Below are positions 8,025 through 14,396 of a DNA stretch of 15,381 bases, piece after piece. Location: contig PXDL01000346.1 in assembly GCA_003566395.1 (NCBI GenBank), positions 1 to 15,381 of the forward strand. The letters are read 5' to 3'. Below the pieces are notes generated by a model, which was given only the letters and a program-made list of their open reading frames with translations, was not told the DNA's origin and searched no databases. Numbering within the stretch: position 1 is the first letter of the stretch; each line of letters begins with the position of its first letter. Origin of the DNA: Balneolia bacterium (GTDB lineage Bacteria; Bacteroidota; Rhodothermia; Balneolales; Cyclonatronaceae). The position numbers and the translations under genes were made by a program.

Positions 8025-8414
8025 ATGAACGGACATCTCTATTTCGAAATACACGCCGACGACCTGAGCAGGGCCGCCGGTTTTTACGCTGCTGTTTTTG
8101 GATGGCATATTCATAAAGCGAATGAGAATCTCCCGGTTGAGTACAGGCGGATAGAAACCGGGGGAGCCGCCGGAGGTTTGTTGAAACGCCCGTCCGACAC
8201 CCCTCCGGCCGGATGCGGGGTTAATGCTTTTGTCTGTTCCATAGAAGTGGAAAGCTTCGACAAAACAGCTGAAACAATACTGAATAATGGCGGGACGACC
8301 GCCCTGCCGAAATTTGCGGTTCCCGGAGTATGTTGGCAGGGATACTTCACCGATACCGAAGGAAATATGTTCGGGATTTTCCAGGTTGACGAGCACGCAA
8401 GTCAAACTGGTTAG
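8025..8414 (+). CDS. VOC family protein (glyoxalase/bleomycin-resistance fold)
   Basis: 129 residues, one vicinal-oxygen-chelate domain unit pair. The N-terminal block FEIHADDLSRAAGFYAAVFGW is the typical first beta strand and helix of the COG3324-like subgroup, with the FY..VFGW signature. The C-terminal block ends GYFTDTEGNMFGIFQVDE, the usual metal-side strand. Members include glyoxalase I, dioxygenases and bleomycin/fosfomycin resistance proteins; the substrate cannot be told here. First gene of the array divergent from the GlxA-type regulator and 5 bases upstream of the next gene, so very likely co-transcribed. No Shine-Dalgarno; the start is preceded by an A-rich stretch. Confidence 0.88.
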   Translation: MNGHLYFEIHADDLSRAAGFYAAVFGWHIHKANENLPVEYRRIETGGAAGGLLKRPSDTPPAGCGVNAFVCSIEVESFDKTAETILNNGGTTALPKFAVPGVCWQGYFTDTEGNMFGIFQVDEHASQTG

Positions 8415-8419
8415 AATAC

Positions 8420-9124
8420 ATGAAATGTACGGCAGAAATATTTATTGACCGGCTGAAGGCGAATCAGTCTGATAAGGAGTTTGAAAAAATCCGTCGTTAT
8501 TTCAAGGCTGATGATTCCGATAACCACGTGATCGGCGTACGGATGAAAATCGTCTTCGATCTGGCCAAAGAGTTCAAGGAGATGCCGGTTGATGAACTTG
8601 ATAAGCTGCTGTCAAGCCCGTACTACGAAGCCCGGATGGGTGCGGTAAGTATGATGGATTTCCAGGTAAGAGGAAAAAGTGTTCCGGAAGATCACCGCAA
8701 AAAGCTGTTTGATCTCTACCTTAAGCGCCACGAACGGCTCAACAGCTGGGATTTCATGGACCGCGCCGCGCCGAGAGTGGTGGGGGGATATCTTTATGAG
8801 TGCGGGCAGCCGCGCGATATCCTCTACAAGCTGGCCCATTCGGATAACCCCTGGGAGAGGCGGACAGCCATAGTGAGTACGGCCTATTTCATCAGAAAAG
8901 GAGAATGCGCCGATACATTCAAAATTGCCGAAATACTGATCACAGACAGCCATGAATTTGTTCAAAAAGCCGTTGGTACCTGGATCAGGCATGCCGGCCA
9001 AACCGACCGGTCCGCGCTTTTGCGTTTTCTCGGGGAATTTGCCTCTCAAATACCGCGACCGACACTCACCACAGCTGTAGAGAAACTAAACCCTGACCAA
9101 AAATCCAGATTCCGGAGTCTCTGA
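8420..9124 (+). CDS. DNA alkylation repair protein, AlkD-like (HEAT-like repeats)
   Basis: 234 residues, the size of AlkD glycosylases, which remove bulky cationic lesions such as N3- or N7-methylpurines without base flipping. The all-helical HEAT-like pattern is clear. The family's catalytic region is NSWDFMDRAAPRVVG with W110 and D114, corresponding to W109 and D113 of Bacillus cereus AlkD. WERRTA at 145-150 supplies the arginine equivalent to R148. VQKAVGTWIRHAG at 181-193 carries W188, in place for the third conserved tryptophan if the one-residue offset holds. Key residues therefore seem present and activity is plausible. It starts 5 bases after the VOC gene and ends 3 bases before the RibD_C gene. 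The family call is firm; repair activity is inferred from retained residues. Confidence 0.9.
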   Translation: MKCTAEIFIDRLKANQSDKEFEKIRRYFKADDSDNHVIGVRMKIVFDLAKEFKEMPVDELDKLLSSPYYEARMGAVSMMDFQVRGKSVPEDHRKKLFDLYLKRHERLNSWDFMDRAAPRVVGGYLYECGQPRDILYKLAHSDNPWERRTAIVSTAYFIRKGECADTFKIAEILITDSHEFVQKAVGTWIRHAGQTDRSALLRFLGEFASQIPRPTLTTAVEKLNPDQKSRFRSL

Positions 9125-9127
9125 AAA

Positions 9128-9685
9128 ATGAAAGTAACCTGCTCTGTATATATAGCGACCAGTGTTGATGGTTTTATTGCCGGACCTGACGGGGATATTT
9201 CCTGGCTGGAAGATCCGGCACACGGTCCGATGGGCGAATGCGGGTTGAGTTACGAAGAATTCATCTCTAAAACAGATGCTATTGTTATGGGCCGCAAAAC
9301 TTTTGATAAAGTGCTCACCTTCGATTTCTGGCCTTATGAAGGGACTCCGGTAATTGTACTCTCCAACTCGCTGAAAGAAATACCCGCTCAGCTTGAAGGC
9401 AAAGTCAGGATAATGCGGGGCAGTCCGAAAGAAATAACCGAAAAACTGCGGGATGAGGGGAAAACCCGGCTGTACATCGACGGCGGCATCACCATTCAAC
9501 AATTTCTTAAAGCCGGACTTATTCACGAATTAACCATCACCCGGATTCCTGTTTTGCTGGGAGGCGGAATCCCGCTTTTCGCAGATGACGGAAGGCGGTA
9601 CAATCTGAAGCTAAAACACGTGCATACCTGCCAGAACGGTTTTGTGCAGTTCAGGTATGATGTAGATCAGACAACGGAATCCTAA
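9128..9685 (+). CDS. Dihydrofolate reductase-like protein (RibD C-terminal domain family), paralogue 1
   Basis: 185 residues. Starts with VYIATSVDGFIAGPDGDISWL, the characteristic first strand and loop of RibD_C/DHFR-fold proteins, then AIVMGRKTFDKVL (the GRKT cofactor-binding turn), VIVLSNS, and LYIDGGITIQQFLKAGLIHELTI with the glycine pair of the NADPH phosphate site, and PVLLGGGIPLF. Most such stand-alone proteins have no known substrate; few are true folate reductases. It begins 3 bases after the alkylation repair gene and is preceded by a GGAG at 9114-9117 and an A run. A second, divergent member of the family lies at 13140-13709. Catalytic role unknown. Confidence 0.9.
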   Translation: MKVTCSVYIATSVDGFIAGPDGDISWLEDPAHGPMGECGLSYEEFISKTDAIVMGRKTFDKVLTFDFWPYEGTPVIVLSNSLKEIPAQLEGKVRIMRGSPKEITEKLRDEGKTRLYIDGGITIQQFLKAGLIHELTITRIPVLLGGGIPLFADDGRRYNLKLKHVHTCQNGFVQFRYDVDQTTES

Positions 9686-9697
9686 AAAATCAGTAAA

Positions 9698-10597
9698 ATG
9701 AAGCAAAAAATAGTTCCACACCTCTGGTATGATGACCAGGCCAAAGAAGCAGCTGAGTTTTATGTATCCGCCTTTGGCAGAGATTCAAAAATAACCGGTA
9801 TCACCACGCTTCACGGAACTCCGTCGGGTGAGGTAGATACTGTGAGCTTTGCGCTCCTGGATTATTCCTTTATGGCTATCTCAGCCGGACCGCTGTTTAA
9901 GCCCAATCCATCAATTTCGTTTTTTGTACAGCTTGACTCTGTGGAAGAAGTCAACCGTCTATGGTCTGAGCTGAAAAAAGACGGCGAAATTATGATGCCG
10001 CTTGACGCATATCCGTGGAGCGAACGATACGGCCGGCTGCAGGATCGCTACGGCATCACCTGGCAAATCTCGCTGGGTGATAAAAAAGATACCGGCGGCC
10101 AATACATTACCCCTTGCCTGATGTTTACCGGCGATCAGTACGGGAAGGCCGAAGAGGCATTACATCTTTACACCTCAGTCTTTCCAAATTCAGAAATTGA
10201 AGGCATTCTGCGATTTGGAAAAAACGAAACCCCTGACAAGGAAGGAAATGTAAAGCACGCGCAATTCAAGCTTGAGAAACAAACTTTTATGATAATGGAG
10301 AGTGGGCATGATCATCCCTTTGGATTTAATGAGGCGATTTCCCTGATCGTTAATTGTGACGATCAGCAGGAGATTGATCATTTCTGGGAAAAACTCTCTG
10401 CCGTACCTGAATCCGAACAGTGCGGGTGGATCAAAGATGAGTATGGTGTTTCGTGGCAGATCGTGCCAGGAATAATGGATGAGATGATGATCAAAGGTAC
10501 GAGAGAACAGGTGGATCGCTTGACTCAGACCTTTCTGCCAATGAAGAAGTTGATTATTTCTGAGCTTGAGGAAGCTTATAATCAGACGAGGGGTTGA
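9698..10597 (+). CDS. Tandem-domain PhnB-like VOC protein
   Basis: 299 residues made of two PhnB/3-demethylubiquinone methyltransferase-like VOC domains (Pfam 3-dmu-9_3-mt type). Domain 1 covers about 1-128, from PHLWYDDQAKEAAEFYVSAF to RYGITWQISLG. Domain 2 covers about 134-256, from PCLMFTGDQYGKAEEALHLY to EYGVSWQIVPG. Both carry the YG.(S/T)WQI signature, a hallmark of this subgroup. A C-terminal helical tail follows. Despite the name, members are generally not methyltransferases and the substrate is unknown. The gene lies 12 bases after the RibD_C gene. Its TGA is in the same frame as the small HhH reading frame that follows at 10625. Confidence 0.9.
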   Translation: MKQKIVPHLWYDDQAKEAAEFYVSAFGRDSKITGITTLHGTPSGEVDTVSFALLDYSFMAISAGPLFKPNPSISFFVQLDSVEEVNRLWSELKKDGEIMMPLDAYPWSERYGRLQDRYGITWQISLGDKKDTGGQYITPCLMFTGDQYGKAEEALHLYTSVFPNSEIEGILRFGKNETPDKEGNVKHAQFKLEKQTFMIMESGHDHPFGFNEAISLIVNCDDQQEIDHFWEKLSAVPESEQCGWIKDEYGVSWQIVPGIMDEMMIKGTREQVDRLTQTFLPMKKLIISELEEAYNQTRG

Positions 10598-10624
10598 CAG
10601 CTCAAAGTCAAAATAATCACAGTT

Positions 10625-10750
10625 ATGAAACTCGCCGGATTTACAGAGAAAGAGATATTGTCCCTGCACGGAATCGGGCCGGCCTCGATGCCAACTCTTC
10701 GGTCTGCGCTGAAAGAAAAAAATCTACAAGTCAAAAAATCGCAAAAATAA
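10625..10750 (+). CDS. Small helix-hairpin-helix protein, 41 residues, possibly truncated
   Basis: A short frame encoding FTEKEILSLHGIGPASMPTLRSALKEKNL within 41 residues. The LHGIGPASMPTLR stretch is a helix-hairpin-helix with the GIGP hairpin that contacts the DNA backbone. I recall small Bacteroidota DNA-binding proteins of about 60-70 residues ending in the same way (LHGMGPSSIPKLRAALKEKGL). The usual N-terminal helix-hairpin-helix half is missing here. The frame is open backwards only to the TGA of the preceding gene at 10595-10597, so this is either a minimal protein from the ATG at 10625 or the 3' remnant of a longer gene. It ends 2 bases before the OsmC start. Identity of the motif is clear; expression is uncertain. 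Confidence 0.6.
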   Translation: MKLAGFTEKEILSLHGIGPASMPTLRSALKEKNLQVKKSQK

Positions 10751-10752
10751 TA

Positions 10753-11244
10753 ATGTCGAAACACACTGCTTCAGTCACCTGGGTTCGTGATGGCCAACCC
10801 TTCACCGATAACCGTTATAAACGGACTCATTTGTGGAAATTCGATGGAGGGGAAACGATCCGGGCTTCTTCTTCTCCACAAGTAATTCCTGCGCCATTAT
10901 CAGACCCTGCTGCAGTTGACCCTGAAGAAGCATTTGTCGCTTCTATTTCAAGTTGCCACATGCTTTGGTTTTTATCCATCGCAGCCAGAGAAGGGTTTAC
11001 CGTTGATACGTATGAAGATAAAGCCGAAGGCTTGATGAGCAAAAATGGGGATGGAAACCTCGCGTTCACTGTAGTTGCTCTCAGGCCACATGTAACTTAC
11101 AAAAACGGCTCCGCACCAACAGAAAAAACGGATGCTGAGATGCATCACAAGGCACACCGGGAATGTTTTATTGCAAACTCGGTGAAAGCCAAAATCAGAG
11201 TTGAGTCATCCTTTAGTGAGGTCTCTTCTAAAAATAAATCATAG
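10753..11244 (+). CDS. OsmC/Ohr family protein
   Basis: 163 residues. OsmC-type proteins reduce organic hydroperoxides with a pair of cysteines. C68 in FVASISSCHMLWFL and C138 in HRECFIANSV are at the family positions of the peroxidatic and resolving residues. The N-terminal strand ASVTWVRDGQPF and the PAAVDPEEAFVASISSC block are typical of the OsmC-like branch. I chose the ATG at 10753 because the family alignment begins with SKHTASVTW; a longer frame reaching back to 10594 would run through the HhH gene and has no family resemblance. It starts 2 bases after the HhH stop and ends 5 bases before the next VOC gene, fitting an operon. Peroxidase function is inferred from the conserved cysteines. 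Confidence 0.9.
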   Translation: MSKHTASVTWVRDGQPFTDNRYKRTHLWKFDGGETIRASSSPQVIPAPLSDPAAVDPEEAFVASISSCHMLWFLSIAAREGFTVDTYEDKAEGLMSKNGDGNLAFTVVALRPHVTYKNGSAPTEKTDAEMHHKAHRECFIANSVKAKIRVESSFSEVSSKNKS

Positions 11245-11249
11245 TCCAC

Positions 11250-11636
11250 ATGACAAAATCCTTTAAACCGGCCGGATACAATTCTGTATCCCCCTACTTT
11301 ATTGTTCGTGATGCCCAAAAGTTCATCTCGCTGATCAAAAATATTTTTGATGCAACCGAATTACGACGATTCAACTTGCCGGACGGATCCATCATGCACG
11401 CTGAATTTCGAATCGACGACTCGGTGATTATGCTCGGAGAGGCGTCTGAAGAATATCCGCCGGTACCGGTTGTGATGCACGTCTATGTTCCCGATGTAGA
11501 TCAAACCTTTCAAAAAGCGGTGGATGCCGGTTGTGTAATCGTGGAAAAACCGAAAGAGCAGGAAGGTGATCCCGACAGGCGAGCGACATTCAGGGATTAT
11601 GCCGGAAACTTATGGTCGGTTGGCACTCAAGTATAA
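11250..11636 (+). CDS. VOC family protein (PhnB/glyoxalase-like, COG2764 type)
   Basis: 128 residues, a single VOC protein. Typical blocks: VSPYFIVRDAQKFISLIKNIFDA at the N-terminus, LPDGSIMHAEFRIDDSVIMLGEA in the middle, then HVYVPDVDQTFQKAVDAG and the closing RRATFRDYAGNLWSVGTQ. The DGS.MHAE and D..GN.W signatures are those of the glyoxalase/bleomycin-resistance group. No substrate can be assigned. It is the third of four VOC genes in the array and unlike the others in detail, so they are not recent tandem duplicates. Confidence 0.88.
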   Translation: MTKSFKPAGYNSVSPYFIVRDAQKFISLIKNIFDATELRRFNLPDGSIMHAEFRIDDSVIMLGEASEEYPPVPVVMHVYVPDVDQTFQKAVDAGCVIVEKPKEQEGDPDRRATFRDYAGNLWSVGTQV

Positions 11637-11655
11637 ACGCACATTAACCTATTTC

Positions 11656-11874
11656 ATGATACTTATTTATAAAACAACGGTTCAAAACAGAGTTGAAGCG
11701 GATTTAATTACAGAACTTATTCTTAACGAAATACCATCCTGTGATATCAGTTTCGACCTGGATGATTGTGATCATGTACTTCGAATAGAATCGAAAAACG
11801 GAAAAATTGATGAAAATGCGATATACCGGATTTTCAGAAAGCAGAATCACAATCTGGAATCACTCCCAATCTAA
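11656..11874 (+). CDS. Small conserved-looking protein, 72 residues, HMA-like fold suspected
   Basis: Starts MILIYKTTVQNRVEADLITELIL and ends at residue 72. Alternating strand and helix segments, and FDLDDCDHVLRIES in the middle, recall small Bacteroidota proteins with a ferredoxin-like heavy-metal-associated (beta-alpha-beta-beta-alpha-beta) fold that lack the CxxC copper site. Two cysteines (SCDIS and DDCDH) lie eight residues apart, not in a CxxC pair. The ATG at 11656 is chosen because upstream codons in this frame overlap the preceding VOC gene. It sits 19 bases after one VOC gene and 22 before the next. Function unknown; the fold is a guess from pattern and memory. Confidence 0.7.
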   Translation: MILIYKTTVQNRVEADLITELILNEIPSCDISFDLDDCDHVLRIESKNGKIDENAIYRIFRKQNHNLESLPI

Positions 11875-11896
11875 ACTATCAACAAACATATCAATT

Positions 11897-12322
11897 ATGA
11901 AATCAATCAACCCATACCTCATATTCAACGGAAATGCCGAAGCGGCGTTTGACTTTTATCAAACCGTATTTGGCGGAGAAATCTTTAAGATGCGGTTCAG
12001 CGAAATGCCGGGCTCATCAAAAATGCCGGATGAAGATCAAAACAAACTGGCTCACGTCGCTCTGGCTATTGCCGGTAATGATCAGATTCTGATGGCTTCG
12101 GATTCCGGAACCGGACATGAAGTAAAGACTCAGGCTAATGGTAATTACTATGTGTCGCTCGAACCCGAAAGTGCCGATGAAGCCGAACAGATATACAACA
12201 AACTGTCCGATGGCGGCAAGGTAATCATGCCACTCGATGAAACAGACTGGGCGGAAAAGTTCGCCATGTTTGCCGATAAATTCGGTATTCAGTGGATGAT
12301 AAATTACGGTGATAAAGGATGA
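11897..12322 (+). CDS. PhnB-like VOC protein
   Basis: 141 residues beginning MKSINPYLIFNGNAEAAFDFY and including FGGEI, LAHVALAIAGNDQILMASD, GNYYVSLEPESADEAEQIY and the closing FADKFGIQWMINYG. This is the standard single-domain PhnB pattern (YL.FNG.AEEAF.FY at the start, F.DKFG..WM at the end). PhnB proteins occur beside phosphonate genes in E. coli but most, as here, have no phosphonate context and no known substrate. I placed the start at 11897; upstream codons in the frame overlap the previous gene. The stop overlaps the start of the acetyltransferase gene in an ATGA arrangement, implying translational coupling. Confidence 0.9.
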   Translation: MKSINPYLIFNGNAEAAFDFYQTVFGGEIFKMRFSEMPGSSKMPDEDQNKLAHVALAIAGNDQILMASDSGTGHEVKTQANGNYYVSLEPESADEAEQIYNKLSDGGKVIMPLDETDWAEKFAMFADKFGIQWMINYGDKG

Positions 12323-12843
12323 TGATCGGCCTCCGGCCTGCTTCCATCAAAGATTTGGATCTGCTCCGCCGCTGGGACAAACAACCCCATGTGGTTGTCG
12401 CCGATCCCCATGACGACTGGGAATGGGAAACCGAGCTGTTGAACAACCCCGGCTGGCGCGAGCAGCTGATTGCGGAGCTGAACGGCCGGCCGATCGGTTT
12501 TATCCAGATTATTGACCCCGCCCGAGAAGAAAGCGGGTACTGGGGAGAAATCGGCAGTGCATACCGCGCAATCGATATCTGGATCGGAGAAGAGTCCGAT
12601 CTTGGCAAAGGATATGGCACCAAAATGATGGAGATGGCAATCGAACGTTGCTTTAAGAATGGGAAGGTAAAAGCAATTCTCATCGACCCGCTCGCATCCA
12701 ATACAGATGCCCACCGGTTCTATGAGCGGCTTGGATTCCGGTTTGTAGAAGAGCGCCGGTTTGGGGAGGATGATTGTTTCGTTTTTCAACTGGATCGGGA
12801 TGTTTTAAGCGAAAGACGAAAGACGGAAGGCGCCAGCCATTAG
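12319..12843 (+). CDS. GNAT acetyltransferase, AAC(6')-like
   Basis: 174 residues. Opens with LRPASIKDLDLLRRWDKQPHV, matching the LRP...DL.LL..W...PHV start of aminoglycoside 6'-N-acetyltransferases of the AAC(6')-Ib-like group. Then AIDIWIGEESDLGKGYGTKMM carries the acetyl-CoA pyrophosphate loop (GKGYGT), followed by DPLASNTDAHRFYERLGF, the usual C-terminal CoA block. Aminoglycoside acetylation is plausible but not proven; chromosomal relatives often have other or unknown substrates. It overlaps the PhnB-like gene by 4 bases. The last dozen residues (LSERRKTEGASH) are encoded by a low-complexity GAAAGACGAAAGACGGAAG run, and the related tail fragment at 13069-13131 ends differently, so the native C-terminus may have been replaced. 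Confidence 0.86.
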   Translation: MMIGLRPASIKDLDLLRRWDKQPHVVVADPHDDWEWETELLNNPGWREQLIAELNGRPIGFIQIIDPAREESGYWGEIGSAYRAIDIWIGEESDLGKGYGTKMMEMAIERCFKNGKVKAILIDPLASNTDAHRFYERLGFRFVEERRFGEDDCFVFQLDRDVLSERRKTEGASH

Positions 12844-13008
12844 TCGTTAATAAATAGTGTTATACGTCATTCTGAGCGCGGGTAAGGTGGCAGGAATTGG
12901 CTATGGTTTGAAAATTACAGCAACCTCATAATCCCAATCAGCGCGTCATGCGAAGAATCCCCTTCGCTGTAAAATACCGCTTAGCTCAATCAAGGCGATC
13001 TGCCGGGT
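12844..13008. other. Degenerate intergenic stretch between the acetyltransferase and the second repeat copy
   Basis: First part of a 296-base gene-free gap (12844-13139). It contains GTCATTCTGAGCG near 12867 and GCGAAGAATCCCC near 12949, the two halves of a word pair that is common in intergenic repeats of Bacteroidota genomes (from memory), here separated by about 70 bases. No coding frame is supported. Confidence 0.35.
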
Positions 13009-13066
13009 GGCTATTTCCAACGCGGCGTTTTTGGGAGCCCTTTTGTCCGCACAACAGGTAAGGGAA
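13009..13066. repeat. Dispersed palindromic repeat, copy 2
   Basis: Matches 2101-2160 along its whole length, with CCCTTTTGTCCGCACAA identical in both. The stem is now imperfect: CCTTTTGT pairs with ACAACAGG with one mismatch. The copy ends exactly where the acetyltransferase tail fragment begins. Confidence 0.7.
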
Positions 13067-13068
13067 GC

Positions 13069-13131
13069 CGGTTCGGGGAGGATGATTGTTTTGTATTTGA
13101 ACTTGATCGGGAAACGTATCATCATAAATAA
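13069..13131 (+). pseudogene. 3' tail of a second GNAT acetyltransferase gene (remnant)
   Basis: Reading from 13069, the codons give RFGEDDCFVFELDRETYHHK and a TAA at 13129-13131. The first fourteen residues match RFGEDDCFVFQLDR of the intact acetyltransferase, near its C-terminus (nucleotides about 12758-12799), with one substitution (E for Q). The bases also match closely. Upstream of 13069 the similarity stops abruptly at the dispersed repeat, so the rest of the gene is missing. This is best read as the end of a former duplicate, cut off by a deletion or rearrangement at the repeat. It lies 8 bases before the second RibD_C gene. Confidence 0.75.
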
Positions 13132-13139
13132 GCAAAGCC

Positions 13140-13709
13140 ATGAGAAAAATTATCTATGCGTTAATGGTATCCATGGATGGATATATGGAAGGGCCCAACG
13201 GGGCTCTTGGCTGGTCGGAACCCGGTGAAGATCTTCATCAGCATTTCAATGATCTCTATCTGAGCGGCGAGATCGACACCTCCATCTATGGCAGAAAATT
13301 GTACGAAATAATGGCGGCATACTGGCCAAATGCCGAAGACAATCCGGACACACCCCGCGTTGAAACCGAGTTTTCAAAACTGTGGAAGAAAATCCCAAAG
13401 ATAGTCTATTCAAAAACGCTCGAATCGGTGGACTGGAATTCCACCCTTCGCCGGGAGGTGGATCCTGAGGAAATTCGAAAGCTAAAATCATCTCCCGGAA
13501 AAAACATCGACCTGGGCGGCGCGGATCTTGCCGCTGACTTTATTCGTCATAATCTGATTGATGAATACAGGCTATACATTCATCCGGTTCTGCTGGGCGG
13601 TGGAAAACCGATGTTTCCTGTTTCGGGAAAAAGCCGTAATCTTCAACTATTTGATACACAGTCGTTTAGTGGCGGAGTCGTGATGCTGCGGTATACCGCC
13701 ATCAATTAA
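13140..13709 (+). CDS. Dihydrofolate reductase-like protein (RibD C-terminal domain family), paralogue 2
   Basis: 189 residues. MRKIIYALMVSMDGYMEGPNGALGW is the family's first strand and loop, followed by TSIYGRKLYEIMAAYW (cofactor turn), PKIVYSKTLE, IDLGGADLAADFIRHNLIDEYRLYIHPVLLGGGKPMF with the glycine pair and the LGGG.P.F end. It differs from paralogue 1 at 9128 in most positions and belongs to the more common YyaP/YqjY-like branch, so the two are not recent duplicates. Substrate unknown. It follows the acetyltransferase remnant by 8 bases and precedes the SRPBCC gene by 25, suggesting a two-gene unit. No Shine-Dalgarno is visible. Confidence 0.9.
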   Translation: MRKIIYALMVSMDGYMEGPNGALGWSEPGEDLHQHFNDLYLSGEIDTSIYGRKLYEIMAAYWPNAEDNPDTPRVETEFSKLWKKIPKIVYSKTLESVDWNSTLRREVDPEEIRKLKSSPGKNIDLGGADLAADFIRHNLIDEYRLYIHPVLLGGGKPMFPVSGKSRNLQLFDTQSFSGGVVMLRYTAIN

Positions 13710-13734
13710 TTTGAGCAACTTTACCCAAAAAATT

Positions 13735-14301
13735 ATGTCACCTACACTTAAGAAAATTCTGCTGTTTATCGCTTCATCGATTGGAATCATTATTCTCATT
13801 GTTGTGGTTGCGGCCTTTGCAGTTGGGACCGAGTTTTCCGTTGAGCGTTCAGTAGAGATTGAACACCCCAAGGACGAGGTTTTTGAGTATGTCCGATACA
13901 TCGAAAACCAGAATAAATACAGCGTTTGGGTAGCTGCAGACCCCGATATGAAAATGGAGTTCCGTGGTACGGATGGAACAGTCGGCTTTATTTCTGCCTG
14001 GGAAGGGAATGAAGATGCCGGACGTGGCGAACAGGAGATTATTGGTGTAACGGAGGGCGAAAGAATTGATTACGAACTCCGTTTTTACGAACCTTTCGAG
14101 TCTATCTCCTATGCCTACAAGACCACGGAGGCACTTTCAGACAGCCTCACTCGAGTTACCTGGGGAATGTACGGCTCAACACGACGCCCTCTGAACCTGA
14201 TGATGCTCTTTTTTGATCTTGAAACCGCTATTGGTGATGATTACCAAACCGGCCTGAATAACTTAAAGGCCATTTTAGAAGATCAGCATATCGAAAGTTG
14301 A
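13735..14301 (+). CDS. Membrane-anchored SRPBCC (polyketide cyclase/START-like) protein
   Basis: 188 residues. A strongly hydrophobic N-terminal segment (about residues 7-30, KILLFIASSIGIIILIVVVA) is a single membrane anchor or uncleaved signal. The rest is an SRPBCC domain: FSVERSVEIEHPKDEVFEYVRYIENQNKYSVW, then GTDGTVGFISAWEGN, GEQEIIGVTEGERIDYELRF and, near the end, GDDYQTGLNNLKAIL. This is the Bacteroidota/Firmicutes SRPBCC type often found beside VOC and RibD_C genes. The fold binds hydrophobic ligands; no ligand can be named. I start it at the ATG at 13735, preceded by an A-rich run, instead of the in-frame TTG at 13711, because the hydrophobic segment then begins near the N-terminus as usual. 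Confidence 0.86.
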   Translation: MSPTLKKILLFIASSIGIIILIVVVAAFAVGTEFSVERSVEIEHPKDEVFEYVRYIENQNKYSVWVAADPDMKMEFRGTDGTVGFISAWEGNEDAGRGEQEIIGVTEGERIDYELRFYEPFESISYAYKTTEALSDSLTRVTWGMYGSTRRPLNLMMLFFDLETAIGDDYQTGLNNLKAILEDQHIES

Positions 14302-14330
14302 TTCTGTTGCCGTTGCCGGGGTTTGTATTT

Positions 14331-14344
14331 GCGGCTGAAGCCGC
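14331..14344. repeat. REP-like hairpin GCGGCT-GA-AGCCGC
   Basis: Perfect 6-bp inverted repeat with a 2-base loop, about 30 bases after the SRPBCC stop. Its core GGCTGAAGCC is the reverse complement of the core of the transposase-end hairpin at 14651-14682, which suggests a relationship. It may act as a terminator for the upstream pair, though no T run follows. Confidence 0.5.
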
Positions 14345-14356
14345 GGGGGTGTGGGC

Positions 14357-14396
14357 GTTTCTATTACCGGCTGCTGAAGCATCCGGTAATAGAAAC
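14357..14396. repeat. Long inverted repeat, 14-bp arms
   Basis: GTTTCTATTACCGG (14357-14370) and CCGGTAATAGAAAC (14383-14396) are exact reverse complements. The 12-base loop contains GCTGAAGC, again a shortened version of the REP-like core. The right arm is also the start of the 47-bp tandem repeat. Confidence 0.65.

Noticed and set aside
10594..10752. N-terminal extension of the OsmC frame by 53 codons
   Set aside because: It overlaps the HhH frame, has no resemblance to OsmC proteins, and the family N-terminus matches the ATG at 10753.
8025..12322. Phosphonate (phn) operon suggested by PhnB-like genes
   Set aside because: No C-P lyase, phosphonate transporter or phosphonatase gene is present; PhnB here is only a VOC family label.
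13007..13228. Plus-strand 73-codon frame before the second RibD_C gene
   Set aside because: It passes through the dispersed repeat and the acetyltransferase remnant in the wrong frame and overlaps the RibD_C start.
13711..13734. TTG start adding 8 residues to the SRPBCC protein
   Set aside because: The ATG at 13735 has an A-rich leader and places the membrane segment at the usual distance from the N-terminus.
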